From positions 1 through 28,908 of the IMG/VR virus record IMGVR_UViG_3300033388_001398: DNA of 28,908 nucleotides. One strand, 5' to 3'. This document shows positions 1-6,184 of the stretch, one piece after another. Numbering within the stretch: the first letter of the stretch is position 1; each line of letters starts with the position of its first letter. Below the pieces are notes generated by a model. The model searched no databases and was not told the DNA's origin. It saw only the letters and a program-made list of their open reading frames with translations. The DNA is from a virus. The translations under genes and the position numbers were made by a program.

Positions 1-106
1 TAAAACAAAATTTATATAAGAAGATATTATTTAGTATATAAGCAATAACTTACTTTTTCTCTCTTAAACCGTTCTGCTGGTATTAGTTTAAAGAAAGGAT
101 ACGGAT

Positions 107-322
107 ATGGAAGATTTACTAAAAGACATACAAAATATTTATAAAGATGCTTATATGATGTGGGGTTGTGTTCGCATAGATATAAATAAAAAAGTTTACT
201 TGGTAGCTGATTATGATGATTTCTATGGTGTAAAAATTTGGAACGATGATTTAACACACGATCAAGTATTTAAGGCTAAAGATAAAAAAGAATTAATGGA
301 AAAATTAAAAGAATTAAAATAA
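107..322 (+). CDS. Small hypothetical protein, 71 aa
   Basis: First gene in the window. An AAAGGA ribosome-binding site lies about 8 bases before the ATG. The protein is rich in acidic and aromatic residues (for example YDDFYGVKIWNDD around residues 37-48) and ends in a lysine-rich helix. I recognise no family. It opens the run of small plus-strand genes. Bases 1-106 upstream hold no convincing promoter or gene. Calling it real rests on the ribosome-binding site and position. Confidence 0.65.
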   Translation: MEDLLKDIQNIYKDAYMMWGCVRIDINKKVYLVADYDDFYGVKIWNDDLTHDQVFKAKDKKELMEKLKELK

Positions 323-375
323 ACAATCCCCAAAGGCAGAGTTCTTCCCCATTTGCCTAAAGAAAGAAAAAGATA

Positions 376-435
376 ATGGAAAAAGACATAAAAAATATTT
401 TAATAAAAGAATTAAACAAATTAAGGAACAAATAA
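376..435 (+). CDS. Possible 19-aa peptide
   Basis: A very short reading frame (begins MEKDIKNIL, lysine-rich) fits between the stop at 322 and the next start at 437, ending one base before it. It may be a real leader-type peptide coupled to the next gene, or chance in an AT-rich gap. The upstream purine run GAAAGAAAAAGATA is a weak ribosome-binding site. Confidence 0.25.
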   Translation: MEKDIKNILIKELNKLRNK

Positions 436-436
436 A

Positions 437-595
437 ATGAGATATTATGTAACAAAAGGTAATGTAAGAATAAGCAAGTATTATCCTACATATATTCAAG
501 CTAAAATTCATTTATTTGAAGCTAAACTTGTATATAGTTGTAGGTATGGTAACTTCACAGCAAGAGATATTAAAATAAAGAAAGTAGGTAAATAA
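437..595 (+). CDS. Small basic hypothetical protein, 52 aa
   Basis: Open frame from ATG 437 to TAA 595, with AAGGAA just upstream. The next gene starts two bases after its stop. The protein is basic and tyrosine-rich (starts MRYYVTKGN, ends KKVGK). No family recognised. It fills an otherwise empty 270-base stretch between two tightly packed genes, which supports it being real. Confidence 0.55.
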   Translation: MRYYVTKGNVRISKYYPTYIQAKIHLFEAKLVYSCRYGNFTARDIKIKKVGK

Positions 596-596
596 A

Positions 597-914
597 ATGA
601 ATATATTAACATTAAAAGAGATTGAAGAAAACTTAATAAGACCTAGAGAAAGAGTTAAACTAGGAGAAAAAAGAAATCCTGCTGAATTTTATAGTTGCCT
701 TAATCAAATACAAAGGTTAGAAGAATTATTAAAATATGCAAAAGCAATAGAAGAGAAAGACAAACAAATAGAGTTGCTAAAGGAAGAGAATGAAAAGCTT
801 AACAGTGTAAAAGACATAATAGATAATATTTTATATTGGGATACTTGTCCTAAAGAATACAAAGAAAAATTAGCAAAAGCTTTTAATATAACACCAAAAA
901 AGGAGACAGAATAG
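597..914 (+). CDS. Coiled-coil hypothetical protein, 105 aa
   Basis: The middle (about residues 40-70, EEKDKQIELLKEENEKL) is a charged heptad-like coiled coil, so the protein probably forms dimers or higher oligomers. The C-terminal part (DTCPKEYKEKLAKAFNI) looks like a small helical segment. It starts one base after the previous stop. Its last codons (KKETE) contain an AAGGAGA ribosome-binding site for the next gene, a junction design seen again at 5754 and 5998. Function unknown. Confidence 0.7.
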   Translation: MNILTLKEIEENLIRPRERVKLGEKRNPAEFYSCLNQIQRLEELLKYAKAIEEKDKQIELLKEENEKLNSVKDIIDNILYWDTCPKEYKEKLAKAFNITPKKETE

Positions 915-915
915 A

Positions 916-1125
916 ATGGCTTGTTTAGATAACTGGAGCATTAAAAGAATAAGGGAACAAATTATAGATAGAAATAAACAGATATTTACTGTCCAGTATG
1001 GTGATGTTTGTGAGAGAAATTTAAATGAATATGATTTTTCTTCATTGGGTGGTCTTTCACTTAAAAGAATTTTCACAACTAGAGCAGAAGCAGAAAAACA
1101 CTTAAAAGAATTGGAGGGTAAGTAG
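916..1125 (+). CDS. Hypothetical protein, 69 aa
   Basis: Starts one base after the previous stop, with AGGAGA upstream inside the end of the preceding gene. The C-terminus FTTRAEAEKHLKELEGK resembles the helix seen at the end of many small phage proteins, but no family can be assigned. Both neighbours are also tightly spaced, which supports expression from one transcript. Confidence 0.65.
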   Translation: MACLDNWSIKRIREQIIDRNKQIFTVQYGDVCERNLNEYDFSSLGGLSLKRIFTTRAEAEKHLKELEGK

Positions 1126-1126
1126 T

Positions 1127-1306
1127 ATGTTAACAAATGCAGAACACAATTTAACAAAAGGGATTGATAAAATAATAAAAGAATATGAGAATGGCTCTTT
1201 AGATATTGGAGATTTTATATATCAATCTGTTAAGTTGGCAAAAGATTACGGATATATATCTAAGAATATCAAAAATAGATTATATACAGGACCACTAGAA
1301 GGTTAA
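1127..1306 (+). CDS. Small hypothetical protein, 59 aa
   Basis: Starts at ATG 1127, one base after the stop of the previous gene, whose end carries GGAGGGTAAG as ribosome-binding site. The protein (starts MLTNAEHNL, ends TGPLEG) is mixed helical with tyrosines and matches no family I know. The strong ribosome-binding site and the tight junction support it. Confidence 0.6.
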   Translation: MLTNAEHNLTKGIDKIIKEYENGSLDIGDFIYQSVKLAKDYGYISKNIKNRLYTGPLEG

Positions 1307-1330
1307 CAAAAAATAAAGGAAAATAAACAA

Positions 1331-1507
1331 ATGGAAAGTTATATAATATTGGAAAGCTGTATGAGTATAAGTTGGTTGCAAACAGCTGTTAATAGGAAAA
1401 TAGAGGAAGGATATATACCATCAGGTAACATATATATAAAGCAGACAGACAGTCGACTCAATCCAGAGTACTACTACCAAGCTATGGTTAAGAAGGAAAT
1501 AAAATGA
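1331..1507 (+). CDS. DUF1737-like small protein, 58 aa
   Basis: Length and pattern fit the DUF1737 family of about 50-60-residue proteins. An N-terminal strand leads into LQTAVNRKIEEGYIPSGN (residues 16-33, the family's VN..I..GW.P.G pattern), and the C-terminus carries YYYQAMVKK (48-56), the family's typical end. The family occurs in phages and bacteria and has no established function. Its stop overlaps the next start (ATGA at 1504-1507), a sign of translational coupling. Confidence 0.7.
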   Translation: MESYIILESCMSISWLQTAVNRKIEEGYIPSGNIYIKQTDSRLNPEYYYQAMVKKEIK

Positions 1508-1689
1508 TAAAACTAACAAAAGAAGAAATACAAAATAAAATACCAAAAGCAAAGATTTCAGTTCACACTCTACAAATACACAACATAAGAGTAGCAGTAA
1601 ACAGTGGATATATAACAGCAGAGCAAGGCTATCCTTTAGCAATGGAAGCTATTATTAGAAATATTTTATCAAGATGGGGTAGCTACTAA
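1504..1689 (+). CDS. Hypothetical protein, 61 aa
   Basis: Overlaps the DUF1737-like gene by four bases, with AAGGAAATAAA as ribosome-binding site. The protein begins MIKLTKEEIQNKIPKAKI and has a central helix that resembles small DNA-associated phage proteins, but no motif is decisive. Function unknown. Confidence 0.6.
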   Translation: MIKLTKEEIQNKIPKAKISVHTLQIHNIRVAVNSGYITAEQGYPLAMEAIIRNILSRWGSY

Positions 1690-1705
1690 AACATATATAG
1701 AAGTT

Positions 1706-1828
1706 ATGGATAAACACGAAATACACGGCACTAAAACTGTAAGGTATATATCACCAACATCTTGTGTGTTAATTAAAAGAAGAATACCAACCGATAAGAT
1801 AATATATGAAGATAAAGTTGACAAATAA
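1706..1828 (+). CDS. Possible small basic protein, 40 aa
   Basis: Open frame from ATG 1706 to TAA 1828 (starts MDKHEIHGTK, ends DKVDK). Its last codons GTT GAC A supply the -35 box of the consensus promoter that follows. There is no strong ribosome-binding site. It could be a remnant, because the same C-terminal VDK-plus-promoter arrangement ends the gene at 2465-2758. Confidence 0.4.
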   Translation: MDKHEIHGTKTVRYISPTSCVLIKRRIPTDKIIYEDKVDK

Positions 1829-1846
1829 AACAAAGGGTTATATAAT
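1818..1846 (+). promoter_or_regulatory. Perfect sigma70-type promoter
   Basis: TTGACA at 1818-1823, a 17-base spacer, and TATAAT at 1841-1846. This is an exact match to the bacterial housekeeping consensus at the ideal spacing. The start of transcription should fall near 1853. It would drive the genes from 1911 onward and is read by the unmodified host RNA polymerase. Confidence 0.85.
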
Positions 1847-1852
1847 AACAGA

Positions 1853-1876
1853 GGGTGAAGAGTTTATGCTTTACCC
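1853..1876 (+). promoter_or_regulatory. Hairpin at the predicted 5' end of the transcript
   Basis: GGGTGAAG (1853-1860) pairs with CTTTACCC (1869-1876), eight pairs including one G-U, around an 8-base loop. It begins at the predicted +1 of the promoter at 1818-1846. A stem at the 5' end commonly protects phage mRNA from decay. The short ACTTTTG after it also allows weak termination (attenuation), but the T-run is poor. Confidence 0.5.
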
Positions 1877-1910
1877 ACTTTTGACATAAACCAAAGGAAA
1901 GGAAAGAATT

Positions 1911-2204
1911 ATGAAACTACCATTTAAAATAATAAGCAGAAGCGACTACGATTATTTAATTAAGGTTGCCGCTAAAAATGTAAGAAAAGCTAATATAATA
2001 TTAGATTTAAAAGACCAGTACCTTTATGTACTAACACCAGCACAAAAGAAATATAGCACAGGTCATCAACTAAAGAACATATTAAAAAGATTCGGGGTTG
2101 CAATAGAACCAGTACACAAACATACAAAAAGCCTTAACACTAAAGAGAAAAAAGCTATAATGAATTATATGAATAGCTGTGGACAAAGCGAGGTGCATAA
2201 ATAA
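1911..2204 (+). CDS. Basic hypothetical protein, 97 aa
   Basis: First gene after the consensus promoter at 1818. The leader has doubled Shine-Dalgarno sequence (AAAGGAAAGGAAAG). The protein is lysine-rich and mostly helical, begins MKLPFKIISRSDYDYLIK, and has a small C-terminal region rich in His and Lys (PVHKHTKSLNTKEKKA, about residues 68-83). A nucleic-acid role is possible, but no family is recognised. Its last base overlaps the next start. Confidence 0.7.
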   Translation: MKLPFKIISRSDYDYLIKVAAKNVRKANIILDLKDQYLYVLTPAQKKYSTGHQLKNILKRFGVAIEPVHKHTKSLNTKEKKAIMNYMNSCGQSEVHK

Positions 2205-2461
2205 TGAAGGATTTATTAAAACAAGTACAAGAGCATATCGACAATAAAGCTGTATTATTAGAAAAAAGGTACATAGTAGCTGGTATGTCCCCTTGTGATT
2301 ATATTGAATTCAAAGTGAGAGATTATTGCTGGCAAATAGTTTATGATACTCAAAATAATTATTGTGTAATGCAAGCAGGAAATGTTAAACCTATATATTC
2401 TAAAGACAGAAATTTAATATTAGAAGTATTATATGCGATTAAACAAACAGAGGAGAAGTAG
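2204..2461 (+). CDS. Hypothetical protein, 85 aa
   Basis: Starts at ATG 2204, sharing a base with the preceding stop (TAATG), so translation is probably coupled. The predicted fold is mixed alpha/beta, with a central stretch YDTQNNYCVMQAGNVKPIYS (about residues 47-66). No motif points to a function. It lies just upstream of the first zinc-finger gene. Confidence 0.65.
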   Translation: MKDLLKQVQEHIDNKAVLLEKRYIVAGMSPCDYIEFKVRDYCWQIVYDTQNNYCVMQAGNVKPIYSKDRNLILEVLYAIKQTEEK

Positions 2462-2464
2462 AGG

Positions 2465-2758
2465 ATGTTAAAAGAGCATAAAGAAAGAAATGATAAGATA
2501 AAAAAAGACTGTGCTGAGATAGGATTAGCTGTATCAGATAAAGAGATAGATTGTTTTAATGGAGGTGAAACTGTTTGCTCTTATTGTAATGAGCCTGTAA
2601 TGGTTGATGATGATAGACATTCTTGTTCGCCAGTATTATTTAAAAGAATAGAAGCTTTAGAAAAACTAATAGCAAGGTATATAGGAGAGAGTAATAAGGT
2701 TGGAATAATGGAAGTATCAAATGAGGATTTCAAACAATCTGTTGACAAAATAAAATAA
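2465..2758 (+). CDS. Zinc-finger protein, copy 1, upstream of groEL (97 aa)
   Basis: Residues 38-54 read CSYCNEPV followed by HSC, a C-x2-C...H-x-C cluster likely to bind one zinc. An N-terminal charged helix (MLKEHKERNDKIKK) comes before it and a short leucine helix (LFKRIEALEKLI) after. By hand alignment 53 of the first 69 residues match the protein at 4212-4439, on the other side of groEL. This copy has 20-odd extra C-terminal residues, whose final codons (VDKIK) contain the -35 box of the groEL promoter. Function unknown; protein or nucleic-acid binding is possible. Confidence 0.75.
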   Translation: MLKEHKERNDKIKKDCAEIGLAVSDKEIDCFNGGETVCSYCNEPVMVDDDRHSCSPVLFKRIEALEKLIARYIGESNKVGIMEVSNEDFKQSVDKIK

Positions 2759-2770
2759 ACAAATTATAAT
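2742..2770 (+). promoter_or_regulatory. Perfect sigma70-type promoter for groEL
   Basis: TTGACA at 2742-2747, a 17-base spacer, and TATAAT at 2765-2770. Transcription should begin near 2777, 13 bases before the groEL ATG, leaving room for the GAGGA ribosome-binding site. The arrangement, with -35 formed from a Val-Asp codon pair at the end of the upstream gene, repeats that at 1818-1846, so the two promoters may be duplicates. Confidence 0.85.
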
Positions 2771-2789
2771 TAAACAAAGAGGAAAACAA

Positions 2790-4211
2790 ATGATTAAAAG
2801 GAAACTAAATGTAAACGATATAGCTAATGTTATCTCAATAACACTAGGAGCTAAGGGTAAAACTGTTATATTGCCTGATTCTAGAATAACAAAAGATGGA
2901 GTTTCAGTAGCAAAGGCTTATAAAGCAAAAAGCTTATTAGATACAGTTATTAAACAAGTATCATTACAGACATTAGATGAAGTGGGAGATGGAACGACAA
3001 GTGCAATGGTTCTAATGCAATCAATATATAACACACATTGGAGAAAATCATTACCAAGAATAGAGAAACAACTAGATAAAGAGTTTGATATTATAAATAA
3101 CATTATTAAAAAATCCTCAAAACCAATTAAAAACATTAAAGATTTATACAACATTGCTTATGTATCCAGTAATGGAGATGAAGAAATTAGCAAAAATGTA
3201 TCTGAGATATGCAACAAAATTGGTAAAGACGGTAATGTAACATTAGAAATGTCAGAAACAAAAGAAACACATTACAAAATAGATAACGGTTTTACAGTAA
3301 AAGACGGTATTATATCAGCTAATATGTTACAAGGTAAGTCAGAAGTATTTTATAATCCTTTAATTATGGTATGTAAAGACGACATTAACAGTGTATCTAA
3401 TATATTAAAGATAATTAATGAAAGAGTTCTAGGAAAAGAAAAGAGGTCATTTATTGTAGTATGTGATAAAGTAGACACAGAAACAGTATCAGCATTTATT
3501 ACTAATAGAAGAGATAAATTTACAGAAAAAGGGGAGTTAATGCAAAAAGGTCTTGATATAGCGATTATATCAACATCAGATACAGATAACCTATACAAAA
3601 ATATAGCATTACTAACAGATTCAAAAGTATTAGACCAGAATGATGGTGCTTCTTCTTATGATATACAGCCTGATTGGTTAGGAACTTGTAAAAAAGTTAT
3701 TATAAACTTAGATAAAACAGTATTCGTACACACTAAAGACACTAAAGACAAGCCTAAGACTATGAAAAAAGCTGAATGGGATAAACTTATTTCAAAAGTG
3801 GCTACATTAAACATTGCTGGTGCTTCAAGACCAGAGACATTAGAAAAACTTGACCGCTACGATGATGCTTTGAGGTCAACAATGAGTTCCTACGAAGAAG
3901 GATATTGTAAAGGTGGTGGCTGTGTGTGGTTGGAAGCTTCACAAGAAGTTAAACTATTAAAGAAACCTATGCAATCAGTATTCCGTCAAATGGCAAAAAA
4001 TGCTGGTTATTCTAAATTAAAAACTAATAGATTAATAAAACAATGTTTAGCTAAACATAAGCCTTACAACTTCAAGACAGAAGATTGGAACGGTAAAAAC
4101 ATATTCGATAGTGCTAAGGTGTTAAGAGTAAGTTTAGAATCTGCATTAAGCATTGCTAAGTTGTTATTAAATTGTGGTGCTGTGATGGAAGAAAAGAAGG
4201 GGAAGAAATAG
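2790..4211 (+). CDS. groEL: Phage-encoded GroEL-type chaperonin, divergent (473 aa)
   Basis: A group I chaperonin, an ATP-driven protein-folding ring. Conserved equatorial motifs are present in order: ITLGAKGKTV (17-26), ITKDGVSVAK (33-42, matching E. coli Asp52), GDGTTSAMVL (66-75, with the Asp87 equivalent D67), YDDALRST (357-364, Asp398 equivalent D359), EEGYCKGGGCV (369-379) and IFDSAKV (438-444, Asp495 equivalent). The ATPase residues therefore look intact. It is shorter than the usual 540-550 residues. The loss is mainly in the apical domain (about 170-320), which is barely alignable, and the GGM tail is replaced by a basic MEEKKGKK end. Phage GroELs are known from phage EL and from uncultured marine viruses. 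It has its own promoter, a GAGGA site and paralogous zinc-finger genes on both sides. A GroES-like partner lies at 10405-10722. Confidence 0.93.
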   Translation: MIKRKLNVNDIANVISITLGAKGKTVILPDSRITKDGVSVAKAYKAKSLLDTVIKQVSLQTLDEVGDGTTSAMVLMQSIYNTHWRKSLPRIEKQLDKEFDIINNIIKKSSKPIKNIKDLYNIAYVSSNGDEEISKNVSEICNKIGKDGNVTLEMSETKETHYKIDNGFTVKDGIISANMLQGKSEVFYNPLIMVCKDDINSVSNILKIINERVLGKEKRSFIVVCDKVDTETVSAFITNRRDKFTEKGELMQKGLDIAIISTSDTDNLYKNIALLTDSKVLDQNDGASSYDIQPDWLGTCKKVIINLDKTVFVHTKDTKDKPKTMKKAEWDKLISKVATLNIAGASRPETLEKLDRYDDALRSTMSSYEEGYCKGGGCVWLEASQEVKLLKKPMQSVFRQMAKNAGYSKLKTNRLIKQCLAKHKPYNFKTEDWNGKNIFDSAKVLRVSLESALSIAKLLLNCGAVMEEKKGKK

Positions 4212-4439
4212 ATGCTGAAAGAACATAAAAAAAGAAATGATGAGATAAAGAAAAACTGTTTAGTAATAGGATTAAAGTTATCAGATAAAGAAATAGATTT
4301 TTTTAACGGTGGTGAAGCTGTTTGCTCTTATTGTAACGAGCCTGTAATGATTGATGATAAAAACCACTCTTGTGCTCCAGCATTATTTAAAAGAATAGCC
4401 GCATTAGAGAAATTAGTAAAAGAAATGGGAGATAAGTGA
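4212..4439 (+). CDS. Zinc-finger protein, copy 2, downstream of groEL (75 aa)
   Basis: Paralogue of the protein at 2465-2758, with the same order: charged N-terminal helix, CSYCNEPV...HSC zinc cluster (about residues 38-54), then LFKRIAALEKLV. It ends shortly after that helix and lacks the extra tail of copy 1. It begins directly after the groEL stop, with an AAGGGGAAG ribosome-binding site inside the end of groEL, so it is very likely co-transcribed and translationally linked with groEL. Confidence 0.75.
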   Translation: MLKEHKKRNDEIKKNCLVIGLKLSDKEIDFFNGGEAVCSYCNEPVMIDDKNHSCAPALFKRIAALEKLVKEMGDK

Positions 4440-4672
4440 TGATTGGATTTAAACTTACAAGTAAGAAAACAGGTAGGGTTTATATGATGACAGAGATAAG
4501 TGTTTGCAATGAGTATAGTTGTTTAACATTTGATTCTAACAAGGAAGAAGAGCAGGGTATAAGTAGAATTGATGAGTTCAGCGACTTTGAACACGAGGAG
4601 TCAATGAATGATATGAAGATTGAAGAGTATTTCGATATAGAGATTATAAAAGATATAGGAGATAACAAGTAA
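4439..4672 (+). CDS. Acidic hypothetical protein, 77 aa
   Basis: ATG 4439 is preferred over an upstream GTG at 4436. It shares a base with the previous stop and has GGGAGA six bases upstream. The N-terminal part (IGFKLTSKKTGRVYMMTE) looks like a beta-hairpin. The C-terminal half is strongly acidic (EEEQGISRIDEFSDFEHEES). No family recognised. Confidence 0.6.
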   Translation: MIGFKLTSKKTGRVYMMTEISVCNEYSCLTFDSNKEEEQGISRIDEFSDFEHEESMNDMKIEEYFDIEIIKDIGDNK

Positions 4673-4881
4673 TGACTAAAGAACTATTAAAAACTTTAAA
4701 TGAAGTTATGGAAACTTTAGACATAATGATTAAACTAACTAAAGATGCTAAAGCAAAGATTAAAGAATACAAAGATAAGAATAAAGATAAGAATAAAGAT
4801 AATGATTTAATGGAAGAAGAAGTAATAGCATTTATTCAAATATTAATGACTAAGTATAATAAAGAATTAGGAGAGATGTAA
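4672..4881 (+). CDS. Helical hypothetical protein with lysine/asparagine repeat, 69 aa
   Basis: Start overlaps the preceding stop (TAATG), with GGAGATAA upstream. Two amphipathic helices (residues 1-32 and about 46-66) are joined by a repeat of KDKN units (about 34-42) that comes from the 12-base tandem repeat at 4771-4802. It looks like a small coiled-coil protein. Function unknown. Confidence 0.6.
   Translation: MTKELLKTLNEVMETLDIMIKLTKDAKAKIKEYKDKNKDKNKDNDLMEEEVIAFIQILMTKYNKELGEM
4771..4802 (+). repeat. 12-base tandem repeat inside a gene
   Basis: The unit AAAGATAAGAAT occurs twice in full (4771-4782, 4783-4794) and once in part. The unit is a multiple of three, so slippage would change the length of the Lys/Asn linker without breaking the frame. 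Confidence 0.8.
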
Positions 4882-4883
4882 CA

Positions 4884-5075
4884 ATGAAAGTATCAGAGTT
4901 AATAGAAAAGTTAAAGCAGGCAGATGGTAATAAAGAAATATCAATAAAGGTTAACCACAATATAGATAAAGATGATATATTAATAGCTGAAAACTGTATA
5001 GATGGAAAAATAACTTTAGTCCAAAGTGTTGATATAGCATTAGGGCTGAGTAAAGGAGACAACAATAATGACTAA
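4884..5075 (+). CDS. Hypothetical protein of a common phage type, 63 aa
   Basis: Begins MKVSELIEKLKQADGNKEI, the opening shared by many small phage proteins (MKVSELIE.L...D.....V), then two short strands ending IALGLSKGD. GGAGAG lies upstream. The role of this type is not known. It overlaps the next start by eight bases. Confidence 0.65.
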   Translation: MKVSELIEKLKQADGNKEISIKVNHNIDKDDILIAENCIDGKITLVQSVDIALGLSKGDNNND

Positions 5076-5412
5076 TTCAAACCCTAATATAGATAACTTA
5101 CAACCTGTTAAAAGCAAGGAAGAAGCAACAAAACGAGGTAAGAATGGCGGTATAGCTAGTGGAGTGGCTAAAAGAGAGAAGAAATTACTAACTGGAGCAT
5201 TAAAAGAATTACTTAAAGAAGGTGAAACTGTTCAAGGTATTAACACAGCATTATTAGAGAAAGCAATGAGTGGAGATACTAAAGCTTATGAAGTTATCCG
5301 TGATAGTATTGGAGAGAAGCCAACAGATAAGCAACAGATTACAGGAGTGCTAGGATTAAACGAAGCTAGTGATGAAGCATTTAGCGATATGATGGAGAAA
5401 GCAAACAAATGA
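5068..5412 (+). CDS. KGG-motif protein, possible small terminase subunit (114 aa)
   Basis: Residues 18-39 carry the K.GG.ASG.A.R.KK pattern (KRGKNGGIASGVAKREKK) followed by a helical segment and AMSGDTKAYEVIRDSIGEKP (67-86). Proteins with this layout are frequent just upstream of the large terminase in phages and are variously annotated as hypothetical or small terminase subunit. A basic N-terminus plus helical core suits DNA recognition at packaging start. Here TerL lies 760 bases downstream, after three small genes. The role is inferred from motif and position. Confidence 0.55.
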   Translation: MTNSNPNIDNLQPVKSKEEATKRGKNGGIASGVAKREKKLLTGALKELLKEGETVQGINTALLEKAMSGDTKAYEVIRDSIGEKPTDKQQITGVLGLNEASDEAFSDMMEKANK

Positions 5413-5771
5413 TAGATAGATTTAAATTTAGAGTATGGGATAACATAGGTAAAAGACATATTTATGATGATTTCTCAATACACGCACAAGGGGAGTTCTT
5501 TAACCTATCTTGTATATGTAGCGATGATATTGTTATAGAACAATGTACTGGTCTTAAGGATAAGAACGGGACTTTGATTTTTGAGGGTGATGTATTAAAA
5601 GTAACTTGGGAAAATGGAAGCCAAAATACACATAGAAAAGAAGTGTTATCTGGTGTAGTTAGTTTAAAAGAATATAACCTTATGTTTTGCACAGGGATAG
5701 AAGATTTTGATTTAATACAATTGGAAGAAGCAGAAATTATAGGAAATATACACACTAAGGAGACTAAGTAG
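5409..5771 (+). CDS. YopX-like protein (120 aa)
   Basis: Matches the phage YopX family: N-terminal FKFRVWDNIGKRHIYDD (residues 5-21), the hallmark QCTGLKDKNGTLIFEGDVL (about 45-63), and C-terminal EIIGNIHTK (108-116). The family is common in phages and prophages and has no proven function. The start overlaps the previous stop (ATGA). Its last codons ETK plus stop hold the AAGGAGACTAAGTA ribosome-binding sequence for the next gene. Confidence 0.88.
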   Translation: MIDRFKFRVWDNIGKRHIYDDFSIHAQGEFFNLSCICSDDIVIEQCTGLKDKNGTLIFEGDVLKVTWENGSQNTHRKEVLSGVVSLKEYNLMFCTGIEDFDLIQLEEAEIIGNIHTKETK

Positions 5772-6014
5772 ATGATAATAATAGAAGTAACTGACAAAGC
5801 AATAGAGATGAAAACAACTATTAACGGTGTAGATTATGCATTAGGATTAGCAAAAGAAAACACTACCTACAGTAGGATACAACAACTGTATAATAGTATG
5901 TTAGCAACTATTGAGATGAAGCAATCCCCTCCCTTTTTTATAACAAAACAACCACAGATTTTGCAATCACCTTGGAAGAAACCATTTGAGATAAATGAAA
6001 AGGAGACTAAGTAA
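5772..6014 (+). CDS. Hypothetical protein, 80 aa
   Basis: Starts directly after the YopX stop with AAGGAG nine bases upstream. The N-terminal half (MIIIEVTDKAIEMKTTINGV) looks like beta strands. The C-terminal half has a proline/phenylalanine segment (QSPPFFITKQPQILQSPWKK). It ends in ETK with the same AAGGAGACTAAGTA sequence as the gene before it. No family recognised. Confidence 0.6.
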   Translation: MIIIEVTDKAIEMKTTINGVDYALGLAKENTTYSRIQQLYNSMLATIEMKQSPPFFITKQPQILQSPWKKPFEINEKETK

Positions 6015-6184
6015 TGAAGGTAGTAACAGAGAAAGTGATGTATTGTGTTTGTTGTGGTAGTCCTCATATAAAAAAGACAAAAGATTGCAAATGGTTTGAG
6101 AAAAAATATCATTGCAAAAAATGTGATGTTGAATTCCTTGTCGATTACATAGACACAACTGGAGGGCTGAATGTTAAAAGATAG
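6014..6184 (+). CDS. Zinc-ribbon protein, 56 aa
   Basis: Two cysteine pairs, CVCCG (residues 11-15) and CKKC (34-37), are spaced as in small zinc ribbons. Start overlaps the previous stop (TAATG), and the 3' end overlaps the terminase start by 14 bases. Its final codons contain the GGAGG ribosome-binding site of terL. Probably binds zinc; a nucleic-acid or protein partner is unknown. Confidence 0.65.
   Translation: MKVVTEKVMYCVCCGSPHIKKTKDCKWFEKKYHCKKCDVEFLVDYIDTTGGLNVKR

Noticed and set aside
325-360. Terminator after the first gene (AGGCA...TGCCT)
   Set aside because: Only a five-pair stem with a long loop and no T-run.
1881-1909. A third consensus promoter (TTGACA at 1881)
   Set aside because: No -10 sequence at any suitable distance; the bases at 17 spacing read AAGAAT, next to the start codon.
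4771-4802. CRISPR-like repeat
   Set aside because: The 12-base units are head-to-tail without spacers and lie inside a gene.
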